From: Paramecium pentaurelia
Lineage: Eukaryota; Ciliophora; Oligohymenophorea; Peniculida; Parameciidae
Direction of reading: 5' to 3'
Length of the DNA: 64,000 nt
Assembly (NCBI GenBank): GCA_905183005.1
Contig: CAJJDO010000004.1
Location: 317,764-381,763 of the forward strand
Shown: piece by piece, positions 24,643 to 36,776 of the stretch
Layout: every line of letters begins with the position of its first letter
Position numbering within the stretch: the first letter of the stretch is position 1
Translations under genes and position numbers: made by a program
Notes under the pieces: model-generated
What the model saw: the letters and a program-made list of their open reading frames with translations, nothing else
What the model was told of the DNA's origin: nothing
The model's database searches: none

Positions 24643-25993
24643 ATGGGAAATTAAACTTTATGTACTGCAGAAAGGAGTATAGATTAGATTCATGCATTAA
24701 ATAAAAATAAATAGAGAATAGTTAGTTAAGTTCAATAATTTGCAAGTTTAGATAATGAATCAACAGATAAATAATCATTAATTATAACACATTAAAATGA
24801 ATAAATATAAACTAATACACTAAATGATTGGCTTGAAAGTTTACATGAATCTGTATTAATAAGTTAATTAGATTTTTAATGTAATGAGGTATCTACTAAA
24901 TACCTTTCTGAAATTGATGATGTTGATGATATTGAGGATTGTAAGACTTAAATAATTGATTAATAAGATCTTAATGAATATAAAAAGAATTATCCATATT
25001 GTAATTCTATTTTAGATATGATAATCATTAATTTTTATGTATTGAAAAAAAATGAATTTAAGTAATCGTCATCATTTATTTATTAGAATAAAACTAATTG
25101 GAGGGCCTCCAAAATAAAGAATGAGATGGTCTTGTTGGTAATTGATGGCTTACATTCCCAAATGTTCAATTCAATCAGATCATTTATCTTATGTTGATGA
25201 AGATAAAAAATAAGTTTTTGCAATTAAAAAAGATACACATAGAACTGTTTCAACTAAAGATATTAAATACTTTGAAACTGGTTAAGGCAAATAAGATCTT
25301 GAAAAAGTATTAGTTAAACTATCTAAATTATTTCCTAAACTAGGTTATTGTTAAGGCATGAATTTTCTTGCAGGTTTTACTTTGATCATTAATAATAAAA
25401 ATGTCATTTAAAGTCTTTAATTTTTGGCTCAAATAATGCTTAATCCTAAATTCTTAATTTATTATCTATTTTCAGAGGAAATGCCATTATTAAAATTACT
25501 TGAATTTATTTGCTAATAAGAAATTAAATTTAAGATCCCTGATCTCCATAATCATATTTATATTAAATTGGAAGTTTCTAATGCATTTTGGCTTACTAAA
25601 ATAATAATGACTATGTTTTTATACAATTTTCATATAAATAATGTATGTAGATTCTGGGATTTCATTTTAGCAACAAATATATTTTAAATATCAGCTATCA
25701 TTTGTTCATTTCTCGAAATTTATAGAAATTAAATATTTTAAATGGATGATTTAAATGCTTTTATTATATGGTTTGATAAAATTTAAGATCAAGAAATACC
25801 TTAAGATTTAATGTAAAATTTAATCTAAAGATCTTGCTAATATACTCTTAAGAAAGAAAAAATTAATTCTTATGCCAAATTATACTGTATAGGTAATGCA
25901 AACTATCATCCTCTGCATGGAGAAATCGCTAAAGATTACAATACAATGACAAAATTAAAAAAATATATAAATAAGGACATATTTGATATTTGA
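24643..25993 (+). CDS. TBC-domain Rab GTPase-activating protein
   Basis: Exons 24643..25061 and 25087..25993 with a 25-nt intron (25062..25086, TAG); 442 codons. The TBC domain fills residues ~140-410 and has both catalytic fingers: IKKDTHR (IxxDxxR, Arg about 192) and GYCQGMNFLAGF (YxQ, Gln about 229), so it should stimulate GTP hydrolysis on a Rab. The first ~135 residues are Asn/Gln-rich and acidic with no domain. Another possible in-frame intron of 27 nt at the GTAAGACTT site near 24941 cannot be excluded. The 24485..24697 minus-strand frame is a shadow. Confidence 0.9.
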
Positions 25994-26450
25994 TTTATAT
26001 ATTTGAAAAACTCTAATAAATATTTATAACAATTTAATATTTAAATATCTTAATGATTAAAAACAATCTCATATTAAAGTATTTTATTTAAGAATCTTAA
26101 ATTCAATAATTTTATTAACATTATTGAAATCAATAAGACAAATTTACTGAAATTAGATAAAAATTTGATCTTCTTAAAAACATTTAAGAAATTATAAATG
26201 TATGAAATTATCAATTAAATATCATAGATTTAATTTCTATATTAAAATATAAAACCATTATAATAGATTAATTAGTTTTTAATAAAAGTTTAATTCTTTA
26301 GTTAAATTAACTTACTATTACTCACAAATATTAAGAAATAGAAACTAAATGAACATATCCATTATTTATATTGATTTGTTATAAAAATACAAATGAATAT
26401 ATATATATAACTTAAAAAGATTATTTATTTATTATTTTATAATTTACTAA
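25994..26450. other. Intergenic, no gene seen
   Basis: About 460 bp, strongly AT-rich, ending in a short AT repeat near 26397..26409 before the next start codon. No coding-like frame found. Confidence 0.6.
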
Positions 26451-27797
26451 ATGGAAATTAGTTAAGACACTTTGAACTTTTTATTTAAGGAATTATGTGC
26501 TATGGCTTTCTTATAACAAAAATCATAAAATGAATTAAATGAACTTTATCAGTATTATACAATGCAAGAAGCAAGGTTAATGAATCAATTTTATCATTAT
26601 TAAACGATCAATGAATAAGAATTGAAGTATGATTGAAATATTATACTTTAGATTGGTGAATAGATTTATAGCAAGAATATCAGAAGCTTTCTAATTGATG
26701 GTGGCTAAAAGATAAATTATAAGATGTAAAGAATCTAAATTTTAACCATCAATATATAATTGTTTAACTTAAACTTTTGAAGGCAAGAATAGTCTTATTT
26801 GTCAATTAATTTAAACTATATATGGTGAATGTAGGCTTTAGATAGAAATATTAACAAATAAAAACCAAAAGATTGAAGTTAAAAGAGTAATTCTTTTTCA
26901 ATATTAAGATACACAGTCAAGATAACAACAATGATGAAGATAAATTATAGAATCAATTTTATTCAGTTTAAGTTACAAATAAGAAGAATATTTAAAATGA
27001 TTGGCAAGTTAATATGAAAAATAATAAGAAATTGAATAATTACTATTTAAAAGTATTTCCTAAATTATATGATGTGATTAGCAATGTTGATAAGTATATA
27101 ATAATATTTTATATTTAGGAGTCAAGATGAATAAATCTTATATTTCTAAAATAGAGATTAAAATATGGATAGAATATTTAATTAGTTACTTTAATAAAAT
27201 CAGCATATCAAATAATCATTAAATTGGTCACTTAATTTGGATCAAGAAATATATAATAATAAGATTGAATAAAAATTGTAAAAGATAAAATTATAATAAT
27301 TAATCCCAAGTAATTAATTATCTACTTAATCATCTCCTACAAAACCATCATAACCATCTAATAAATCAATTAAATAGAATGCTCCTACAAGTCCATTCAA
27401 AAACAATAGCATTAATAATAATAATCTAGGTAAAATGCCTTCAATTAATGTAAAATTTAGAAGCATTTCACAAAACGTTCCCATGAGTGAAACTAATTTT
27501 AAAAGTTAAAATATGTTCCTTAATCCTTAATAATAATAAGCATAGTAAATTTAATAATCCTAACAATATTATTCATCAGAAACAGAAAAATCAGCATTAT
27601 TTTCTAAAATAATAGAAAATTATAAATAAAATTAATTTCAATTAAATAAAATTAAAATAGAATTTAAACCTAAAAGATAGCATTGCTCTGTTTTGAAAAG
27701 TAAATTAATGATTGATCTCATACCTCTACATAATTCAAAATTAAAACCTAAAGCCACTCGATATTTTTTATAATAAGTTCCATCAATAATCAATTGA
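26451..27797 (+). CDS. Hypothetical Gln/Asn-rich protein
   Basis: Exons 26451..26626, 26652..26886, 26909..27093 and 27119..27797 (introns 25, 22 and 25 nt; the second ends AAG); 425 codons. The first ~150 residues look helical and folded (FLFKELCAMAFLQQKSQNEL, VNRFIARISEAFQLMVAKRQ); the rest is Asn/Gln/Ser-rich with a proline-containing linker (SSPTKPSQPSNKS). No membrane segment or catalytic motif. No family recognised. It precedes the PKG gene on the same strand by about 290 bp. Confidence 0.65.
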
Positions 27798-28088
27798 TCT
27801 TATTCTTTTATATATTTATAATTGGAATCATAATTTATTTTTATAAGTTAAAAATTACAAAAAGAATGTCTTAATAATTAATAAATAATTAAAAATGATT
27901 TTTAAAGATTTTTGAGAGAATAATATATCATATTTGATACTTAATTAACTGTTATTCAGATATTATCAAATAGAAATTGATCATTAATCTCAATAATGGT
28001 CAAAGTAACTAAATTATACGTTTGTTCTTACTTGAGTTTTTATTCATTTATAAATTTTTTTTATATCAAAAATAAAAATATGGATAAA

Positions 28089-30643
28089 ATGGGTTGTACT
28101 TGTAACGGAACTCTTGCGAATAATACAGATTTTGACACAGATTTAGATACTATGATGGGTAATAATGTTCCTAAAGTAAGAATTTTTTTAATAATTTATA
28201 GTATTTAATTCAAAATAATAGTTAAGAAGAATCTTAGTTAGAAATATTTCATACATAGGATTAAAATAAAAATGCTCAAAGTGAAAATGAGAAAGAAATA
28301 ATACAAGATTAGATTTATAAGGAAAATGAAACAAATTAATAAATAGTGGAAAATATTATTCAGTTAGACCAGAAAATTTAGAGTATTATATTATATTATT
28401 ATAGATTATGATCAATTAATGATAGAAAAAAGTTTAAAGAGTCATTTTGAACTTTTTAATTTGACTCAATAAGCTATCAGTTTTCTTATAAAAAACTTAG
28501 TTTACTGTACATAGTAAAGTGATTAGTTTATAATGGAATAAGGGGATCAAGTATATAAGCAATATATATTATAGACTACTTATTTCATAATTATACATAA
28601 AGGATAAGCAGAAATTATAATTAATGACAAAAAAGTAAAAGTGATGTCAGAAGGAGATTATTTTGGAGAAAGAACATTATCTTTAAATGTAATTAGAAGT
28701 GCTTCAATCAGAACAATCAGTAATTATATCTATTATATATTCAGCTGACTGTAATTTTTGGAGGCTTGACAGATAAATTTTTTAATAAGCTATAGAACTT
28801 ATAATGAAAATAGAGTATGAAGAGAACATATAGTTTATAAATCAAATTTCCTTCTTTACTTTTATGTAACCTTAATAGAAATATATTATTATTCAATAAC
28901 TAATTACAACTAAATATGAACCAGGATAAATGATTGTGAATGAAGGAGAATAAGCAGATTCATTTTATTTAATTAAATCAGGCACAGTTGGAGTTTTTAA
29001 AGAGAATAAATAAATTAATACTATGGGTCCAGGATATAGTTTTGGTGTATAAGCTTTATATGAAAAAATTACAAGAGGAGCATCTGTAAGAGCTGAAACA
29101 GAAGTCAAATGTTTGACAATAGGAAGAGATAAATTAACTAAAATATTAGGATCTAATATTTAATTGATTATATTTAACAATATTATAAGATGGAGTATTG
29201 AAAAAAGCAGTATTTTAAGTTAATTAACAAAAATACATAGAGAAAAGATTTCTGTAAATACCCATATAGAAAATTATAAAAAAGGATAAGTTATATTTAA
29301 AAAAGATACTATATGTGATTAATTAATAATAGTTCTTGAAGGAACTTTATAGTGTGGTGATGAGAAAGTAGAAAAAGGTGATTGTTTTGGTGATTAATTT
29401 TTGTTATAAAACAAGTAGAATGATTTGTTTTTAATTGATTATTAGATGATAACAGATGGTGTTTTAGCAAGCATTTCATTTACTTAAATATATAAAATTA
29501 TAGGAGGAGATTTTGTAACATCATTATAAATGAAATCTCAATCACATGAGGAAAAATAAAAAATTCCTATTATTAGAGAAGATGCTTCTCATATTCATTT
29601 TGAAGATCTTATCTATATTGATAAAATAGGTTATGGTCAATTTGCTATGATATATTTAGTTAGTCACAAAGATTAAAATAAATTATATGTTCTGAAATGT
29701 ATACCTAGATCTAAAATTTATGAGGGTAAATTACAAAAACACCTTTTAAATGAAAAAATGATTTTAGAAATATGTAATTTCCCTTATATAAATTAATTGG
29801 TTAAAACATATAAAGATTTAAAGGCTGTTTACTTTCTTTTAGAATATATTAAAGGATTTGATCTATTTTATGTAATAAGATAAATTGGCTTATTAAATAA
29901 GGAACAAACTCAATATTATATTGGAAGTATTATCTTATGCTTAGAATATCTTCACTCAAATGGAATCGCCTATAGAGATTTAAAACCTGAAAATGTGATG
30001 GTTAATACTGATGGGATAGTGCATTTGGTAGATCTAGGGAATGCAAAGTTAATTAAAAATTCTTATGAATAAAAAACTTTTACAATTCTAGGCACTCCAC
30101 ACTACATGGCTCCTGAAATCTTTGCTGGAGGAGGCCATTCTTATAATGCTGATTTTTGGAGTTTAGGCGTATGTTGTTATGAATTTCTATGTGGATTATT
30201 ACCATATGGTGAAAATTTTGATGTAATCATGATACTATATAATAGAACCCTTATGAAATATATGAAGATATCATTAATAGTGAATTAAAGTTTCCTAAAC
30301 GTTTTTCAGATGAATCTGCTAGAAGATACATTGAATAATTACTGTCTAAATAACCTGCTCTTAGATTAGGTACTTCATATGCTAATTTAAAATCTCATCC
30401 TTGGTTTGATGATTTTAATTGGGATAAACTATACAATCATGAATTACAACCTCCTGTAAATATATTTATTTATATCTTAAGTATATTCCTCCTAAAAATA
30501 AATTGATTAATGAAACTAAAATTGAGACAAAAGTATAAGAAGGTAAACCAATCTACAAAGTAATTGAAGAATCAGAATAATATAAAAATATTGAATAATA
30601 GATATAATAAGAAACGAATATCAATTGGGATTAAGAATTTTGA
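28089..30643 (+). CDS. cGMP-dependent-type protein kinase (PKG)
   Basis: Exons 28089..28175, 28202..28382, 28405..28550, 28575..28719, 28745..30222, 30246..30455 and 30482..30643; introns 22-26 nt; 803 codons. N-terminus MGCTCNGTL fits N-myristoylation plus palmitoylation, so membrane attachment is likely; an in-frame ATG at 27996 is less attractive. Three cyclic-nucleotide-binding modules follow: the first with FGERTLSLNVIRSASIR (near-complete cassette), the second with FGVQALYEKITRGASVR (Glu replaced by Val), the third degenerate. The kinase domain (~465-735) is AGC type: GYGQFAMIY, VLKC lysine, YRDLKPEN (~596), DLG instead of DFG (616-618), YMAPEIF, and a C-terminal extension ending NWDQEF. 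Likely a cyclic-nucleotide effector controlling motility or secretion. Confidence 0.92.
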
Positions 30644-30706
30644 TACATACATATGTTATAATTATATTAAATATTTTATTGTAAATGTACACTATATTAT
30701 ATTGAC

Positions 30707-31388
30707 TCATTTCTTGGTTTCTTTTGCTTACTTTCTTTTCTCTTTAACTCCCACAAATTTAGCATTGTACCATTCTTATCTTAATCTTCTGTAAACATTT
30801 TTAGCTCTTAATTCTTTTGAAATCACAGTTGCCTTTTCTCTCTTTGGTGTTCTTTAGAAAGTGATGACCTATAAATTATTAAACTCTATTTTACTTCTGG
30901 ATTAGTATTCTATGTAAATGGTTGTTCAACAACATTATTAGCTGAGTCTTTTATAACTCCATTCTTTGGTTTACCAGCAACTCTTGGGAATAAGACTAAT
31001 TTTGATAAATATGCCTTAATTCTTTTAACATTAGCTGCTAATTCTTCTTAACTGTTGTTTCTTCTTCTATGATCTACAGCAATTCCAACTGTTCTAGCAA
31101 ATTATGCATTAAGTCCTGCTTCTTTCAATTCAATAAGTGAAAATCCTCTTCCTTATTTCTAAACTCCATTATATTTAATTGTTTAGCCTCTTACAACTGG
31201 TCTAAGTAATTCCACTGGTCTTGGAGATGCTCCTATTTTAATTATTTAATTATTTATATACTTAATGCATTTGATTATCTTCTTTATTGTCTTCTTCTCT
31301 TTGCAGCTGGTTGATTATAGAAGGTCTTAACAAATCTTGTCCAATGCTTTCTTAAATGGGCATTTGGGAGTTGTTAATTATGCTTCAT
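30707..31388 (-). CDS. RPL13: Ribosomal protein eL13
   Basis: Exons 31388..31262, 31232..30895 and 30868..30707 (introns 29 and 26 nt, TAG); 209 codons. The protein matches the eL13 family throughout: N-terminal HLRKHWTRFVKTFYNQPA followed by basic KRRRQ, central SPRPVELLRPVVR and GRGFSLIELKEAGL with FARTVGIAVDHRRRN, and a basic C-terminus ending ETKK. Length (208 residues) is normal for eukaryotic eL13. Component of the large cytosolic ribosomal subunit. It converges on the PKG gene with only 63 bp between stops, and its start lies 90 bp from the stop of the next minus-strand gene, so its promoter must be very short. Confidence 0.95.
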
Positions 31389-31478
31389 TTTTAGAAATTT
31401 AAAAAATAAATATATGGATATTTAAAAAATATATGAAATGTCTCAAATGAGAATTATTCAATATAAAAATCATTTCTT

Positions 31479-31895
31479 TCAAAGTTAAGTAATCATCTTC
31501 AAGGATTGTCTAAACATATAATTAACTAATTTACTTGATAGATGGCTTTCTATTCTATTTTCTTTCACTGGTAATTGGAGTCTCTTTATTGTCTTATCCC
31601 TTTCCTTATATTATTTCTACTGTTTTCAATTGAGAAATAGAGTTCTCAAAGTGTAATTCTGTTTTCTTAGTCTTATTCTCATCAAATATCTCAACAAGTT
31701 TTGGTTATATCATAATATATGCTTTTTAAGTTTGGACTAACTTATTCTCAGAAGGTGATTTCTTCATAACAATGGAGTCTTAAGACTTGTCCCTAAAAGA
31801 GAGAATATAAATATGTAATTATACAATGTATTGAGAATGAATGATCTCGTTTAGTGATGAGCACGACTAGATGAAATTGTTTTTGATGTTTTCAT
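31479..31895 (-). CDS. Small hypothetical Lys/Ser-rich protein
   Basis: Exons 31895..31825, 31792..31535 and 31509..31479 (introns 32 and 25 nt, both GTA..TAG); 120 codons. The product is hydrophilic with many Lys, Ser and Thr (KTSKTISSSRAHHQTRSF at the start, ITSERKQNRKPSIKQSLK near the end) and no membrane segment, so it may be disordered. No family recognised. Two clean canonical introns that restore a single frame support it being a real gene. Confidence 0.6.
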
Positions 31896-32362
31896 TAAAT
31901 GATAGCTGAAATTAATAAAAATAAATTAATTTACAAAAAATTGAGATGAAAAAACCACTTAAAGAACTTTTAAAACTCTCACTCACTAATTCTTAATCAA
32001 TTTAATTTATAAAATATTCTTTCATACTAAAAGGAAATTTTACTCAATATTTTTACTAATAACATTTAATACGAAACCCCTTTCATCATTTAAAAATACT
32101 TATTACAATATAACTTTTAATTATTACTATATAAATATATAAGATGAAAAATATTCAATATAAAAAATCATTCCAAATTTTATTTATTCTTTTAAAAATA
32201 TAAATAGAAATCTAGATGATATAATAATAATCTTAATATTTCAATTTTTGGAAGTCAAACTATATATAAATTATGACAAAATGTCAGAGTTAAAATTCCA
32301 TTAAAATTAAAAAACACTATGTATATTAATAATTGATTTTGGATGTATATATGTTAAAATAT
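31896..32362. other. Intergenic, no gene seen
   Basis: About 470 bp between two minus-strand genes; AT-rich, with no coding-like frame or obvious motif on either strand. Confidence 0.55.
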
Positions 32363-33185
32363 TCAGTCTTTAGCTGCTCTGTAAATTTTATTGCAAGCAT
32401 CTTCTAATAATCCTAAAAGAGATTCTTAAGATTCTTCCCTTAATTTTTTTTCTTCTTCTATTTCACTCTTTACTCTAGAAACCAAATCTTTAAGCATTTC
32501 AAATATAGCTGCTTCTGATTCCTCTCTTTTATAATTTATTTTATTAATACCTTAATTTCTTTTAATTTCCTAAACCTTCATTTAATCGTTTAATTTCATC
32601 TCCTGCTCTTCTCAATGTACCATTATCATTATCTTCTCTATCTTATCCTTCTTATTTAACCATATCGTATAATTTTGGTAAATCATTTTCCAATGAGGTT
32701 GTTATATTTTCAACTTACTCTTATCTAATCTTTCCTTCAGTTTATATATCAGATTTCAAATATACAACCTAATATTTAACTAAAAATTTACTTTTTCATC
32801 TAAGTAGCCTTACAATTTAAGATTACCATCTTTTCTTAAAGCAATCTCTTATTCAAGTTTAGTTGTAATTCTACTTTCAAAGGCAGCAACCTCTCTTACT
32901 CTTTGTTCAAATTAAGTTTCGAAAGCATTATTTTCTTCCTCTATCTGTTTTTAAAGACGAACTATTTCATCTTTTAATGTGTGCTATAATTATATAGTAT
33001 CAAATTCATACAAGTTTTCTATTGTAAGAAGTTATTGTGTCTTAAATTCTTTCCTCTACACCATTAATTCTTCCACAAATGGTATCTATTCTATGTGCTT
33101 TAGAAGAGTCATGTTATAATTGTATTGAATTTAGTTTATCAGAGATTTTAGCAAATCTTTCGTTGAAAGGTGTATTTGGATTCAT
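32363..33185 (-). CDS. SF-assemblin / beta-giardin family fibre protein
   Basis: Exons 33185..33012, 32983..32792, 32768..32551 and 32525..32363 (introns 28, 23 and 25 nt; the last ends AAG); 249 codons. After a short head the protein is a continuous coiled coil with the family's periodic pattern: GRINGVEERIQDTI, then LKDEIVRLQKQIEEENNAFE, REVAAFESRITTKLE, and a conserved tail LREESQESLLGLLEDACNKI. Length (248) is close to family members. SF-assemblins build striated rootlet fibres at basal bodies; in ciliates several paralogues are known. Confidence 0.88.
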
Positions 33186-33959
33186 TTTTATTAACAAATT
33201 TTATTTAAGTATATTTATATTTTAAAGAAAAATGGATATAAATAAAAATAAAACAATAGGAAAAATTTATTTATTATCTTAAATTTTGAATCAAAGCATT
33301 AAAATTAGAAATTACATAAAATATAATTTTCTTAACTCTATAATAATTATATTTTATTTTTTATTTTACTATTAACTAAAAATTATTAGTATTTAAATTA
33401 CCCTATCAATATATATATATATTAAAAATATAGGCTATAAATAAGTTCTATTTTATAATGAATTTTTATAAATATAAGTAATTACTTTTTTACAATAATT
33501 TTTCTACCTTACTTGATTACTACATCATAATTATATAGATATGTTAATTGAAATCATTATTTAATTTAATAAACAAATTAATTTAATAGGAATAGCTATT
33601 ATAATTATTCTTATTCTATTCAAATTGAAATAGGTTAAGAATGAAAGAATAATTATTTAAATATGTTTATAATTAATGCCATTATTTTATACTAATCAAA
33701 AAAAGCCAAAGGATTTTTTGAGCATTTAGTAAAATTTATAATTGCAAAGATCGAATTAACAAAACCTAGCATATATACAAACTTAGTTGAACTTTGGGAA
33801 TTAAATTTAATATTAGATTGAATTAAAGAAAAATTTAAAAAAAAAATCAAAATATATTTTTTATATTACTTATATCAAAATGACACTGTGATTAATGATA
33901 TTCTGTCTCAAATTTCAAATTAATTTTCAACAATTATTTATTAATTATTATATATCAAA
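33186..33959. other. Divergent intergenic region
   Basis: About 770 bp between the starts of the SF-assemblin gene (minus) and the helix-turn-helix gene (plus). It must hold both promoters. A ~95-codon open frame from ATG 33231 (plus) is Ile/Tyr/Asn-rich and judged non-coding. Confidence 0.55.
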
Positions 33960-34588
33960 ATGAACAAAGTTAGTGAAAGTGAAGAGATCTTAGATCCATC
34001 AAATTATAGTAAAAGTTTCAAGTAAATTATTTAAACATAATAATTAGAAGGAAAAGCAATAGGCCATAACATTATTAAAAGGTGGATGCTAACTTAAGAT
34101 AATAAATTATAGACCAAGCATGTAATAAAGGATAACCCTTAAGATAGGTTTAAACTATAATAAAATGATTTAGATTGCATAAAACTTAGGAATTAAGTAT
34201 TCTACAGCTAAAGCAATAGTCCAAGTATACCAAAGTGAAGGTAGAATAGGAAAAAAAAGGACAAGAGATAAACGAATTTATTAAGAAATAGAAACTTACA
34301 TCTTGATTGTTAACAAATAAACAGGAAAAATAGAAAAATTGAAGCATAAATCTGAATGCAATGACCTGAATACAAACATTTTGAATGCAAAGTTAAAGTA
34401 AATAGTTTTTAAAATATAAAAGCCTTGAAGAAGCTCACTACTCTCAAATAGCTCAATATTTTGAAAATTGTAATCTTAGTTTACCTTTAGAACATCTAGA
34501 ACAATAAAATGAAAGCATTATTAATTTAATGAAAATCTTGAATGAACAATACAAACAATTCCAGGAATCTGATGAGAAAAATTAATGA
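33960..34588 (+). CDS. Helix-turn-helix (homeodomain-like) protein
   Basis: Exons 33960..34121, 34144..34397 and 34423..34588; both introns (22 and 25 nt) end AAG; 194 codons. Residues ~55-95 hold a helix-turn-helix of the homeodomain-like/Trihelix kind (YNKMIQIAQNLGIKYSTAKA) followed by a basic patch GKKRTRDKR. The rest is helical and polar. This layout resembles a transposase- or Myb-like DNA-binding unit that many ciliate small proteins carry. DNA binding is inference; no partner or target is visible. Confidence 0.65.
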
Positions 34589-34852
34589 AATAAATTGAAA
34601 ATAAATTATAATTGATTATTTCATAATATTTATGAGTACATGACTGTGTGCATTTTCAAACTTTCAGTAAATATCTTACAATGATTTTTTCCTTTAATAA
34701 TAATTTAATCAATATATTTAATTTTTTATATTTAAGAATTTTATATTATTCTTACTATTAAATTAATTTATTAATTATGTCTGCAACATGTCTGTCTTAC
34801 TCATTCAAAAATAGATAAAAATAATTAATTTAATGCTATATATAAATAGATT

Positions 34853-36462
34853 TCAATTCTTTTTCTTTTATAATTTAATTTTATTATTTTATAATGAAAG
34901 TTTTTTGCCTCTAAATAATAGATAAAAAAAATACATATCAACTCCATTATTTTTAAGTAATCCATATTTTTTGGAGAGAGGATCATCTAAATAATTCTCT
35001 TCAAAAATTGAATCTTTCCAACCCACTGTTTCAGAGCAGTAATGTGATTATTAAATATTTGATATTTAAGGTTTTTATAGACTTTCATTAAGTATTTTGT
35101 TAAACTTTTATTCATCTGTTTATAATTTATCTATATTCCCATTTTCTAATTAAATACTATCAATGCTTTTTTTTGCATCTTCAAATTAGTCCAAATTAGC
35201 AACTTAAGATTTTTCATATTTTGGTCTTCTAGAATTATAAGTGCTTAGCATAGCACTACCTTAATTTGATGCAACACTAGGTTATTGAGAATCTTATCTT
35301 CTCAAAAGAGGAGGTTATAATTAATTATTTTAAGGAGGCGTTAAGAAATTATTATTACTTGATTATCTCATGAGATTTGTATTACCTTTTTCAAGAGATT
35401 TCTTCATTTCTTACTAATTTGGAGGTAATAAAGCTTAATTAAGAGTTGTAGATCTTTTCATTTCTTAAGATTTTACCATTTCATTTGCAGAGATCTTTCT
35501 TTGAGAAGGTATTTCCCAATCATAAGTATAATCTAATATAATTCCTAAGCCATCTGCTGACTTTTGGAATAAATTGTATATGTAATTATAATCAGGTTCA
35601 CTTCTATACTGTAAAGTCTTTAAATATCTTAAATAAATTGATTAGATACTCAAGGATAATTGGGAATTCTATGGGTACATCTTTGCATAATTCTCTAGGG
35701 TCGATTGTCATTTTCATATCTCCAACTTTAGTTGTTCTCTCTTCGTCAGTAACATTCTGCATATTTTGCCAAGGTAGCTGCCTAGACTTTATATATTTAT
35801 AAGATTTCTACCCCTTAATAAAGTACAATAGAACATACATAAGAGATTCCAAGTCATCCTTTCTACTTAATTCGTAACCTTTATGAGCAGCTATGGATGC
35901 ATATCTAGTGGTTCCTATAAAGGAGGTTCCATCTCGAAAGGGTCTAAATTTTAGCATAATAATACATGATTCTTCCGATCTTATCTAAATATATTTTACT
36001 GATTCCAAAATCTACAACATAAATTTTAGAAGATTCATTATCTAAGCCAAATAAAATGTTTTCAGGCTTTAGATCTCTATGTACAACACCTTTTTAATGA
36101 ATTCTTTCCAAAACTTTAACAATTTATATTCCTAATTAAATCGCTGTCTTTACAGAAAACCTTCTTTTCTATTTCATATAATAGGCAAGATCTTTTCCAA
36201 GTAGCTATATTATGATGATATTGTAGTCATCCTATTCGCCATGCCAATAGAGATTTGGGACTCCTTCTGTATTTGCTAATCTTTATAAAACCTAGACTTC
36301 CCTTTCTAAAGAGTTAATTTCTTGATTTTCTTCTTTTTCTATTTTAATGGCTACATCAATGTTGTTTTCTTTGTCACGTCCCAATAAAACTACACCGAAA
36401 CTACCAGAAGATAATTTCTTTTAAGCAACATACCTGCCATTTAATATTGATAAAGAATGCAT
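34853..36462 (-). CDS. Casein kinase 1-like protein kinase
   Basis: Exons 36462..35966, 35943..35812, 35781..35650 and 35627..34853 (introns 22, 30 and 22 nt; the last ends AAG); 512 codons. The N-terminal ~290 residues form a CK1 kinase domain: LSSGSFGVVLLG, AIKIE, VVHRDLKPENILF, DFGISK, and the CK1-specific GTTRYAS in place of APE, then YFIKGQLPWQN and YRSEPDYNYI. The long C-terminus (~220 residues) is Ser/Gln/Asn-rich and ends in a basic KKKN. CK1 enzymes act constitutively on acidic or primed Ser/Thr sites. All catalytic residues present. Confidence 0.92.
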
Positions 36463-36776
36463 ATAATAAATTTTTATTAAATCAGTTCCAATTCACATTA
36501 TTTCAATATTTTATAAATGTTGTCTAGGAAGTCTTTAAGTATAATGATAGATAATAATATTAATTACTGTTTTTGTTACTTTTTAGTAAATTTTCCTAAT
36601 TGCTTATCTGATTAAATAATCTTATAAACTTTAGTCTTAGCTTTTGAAATGTAAATAATTTAAAATAGTCATTTAGGAATTATAGCACTGAAGGAACCAA
36701 AACAGTAGAATAAATTAAATAAATATTATTGCAAAAACTTTGATTAAGAGAATTGTAATTTTATTTAAAATTTCTA
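36463..36776. promoter_or_regulatory. Divergent promoter region (inferred)
   Basis: 314 bp between the start codons of the CK1-like gene (minus) and the deubiquitinase gene (plus). No coding frame; presumed to hold both promoters. No specific motif identified. Confidence 0.4.

Noticed and set aside
32984..33011. Frameshift in the SF-assemblin gene
   Set aside because: A canonical 28-nt intron explains it exactly.
33231..33520. ~95-codon plus-strand frame between divergent genes
   Set aside because: Ile/Tyr/Asn-rich with no conserved pattern; such frames are expected when only TGA stops and GC is low.
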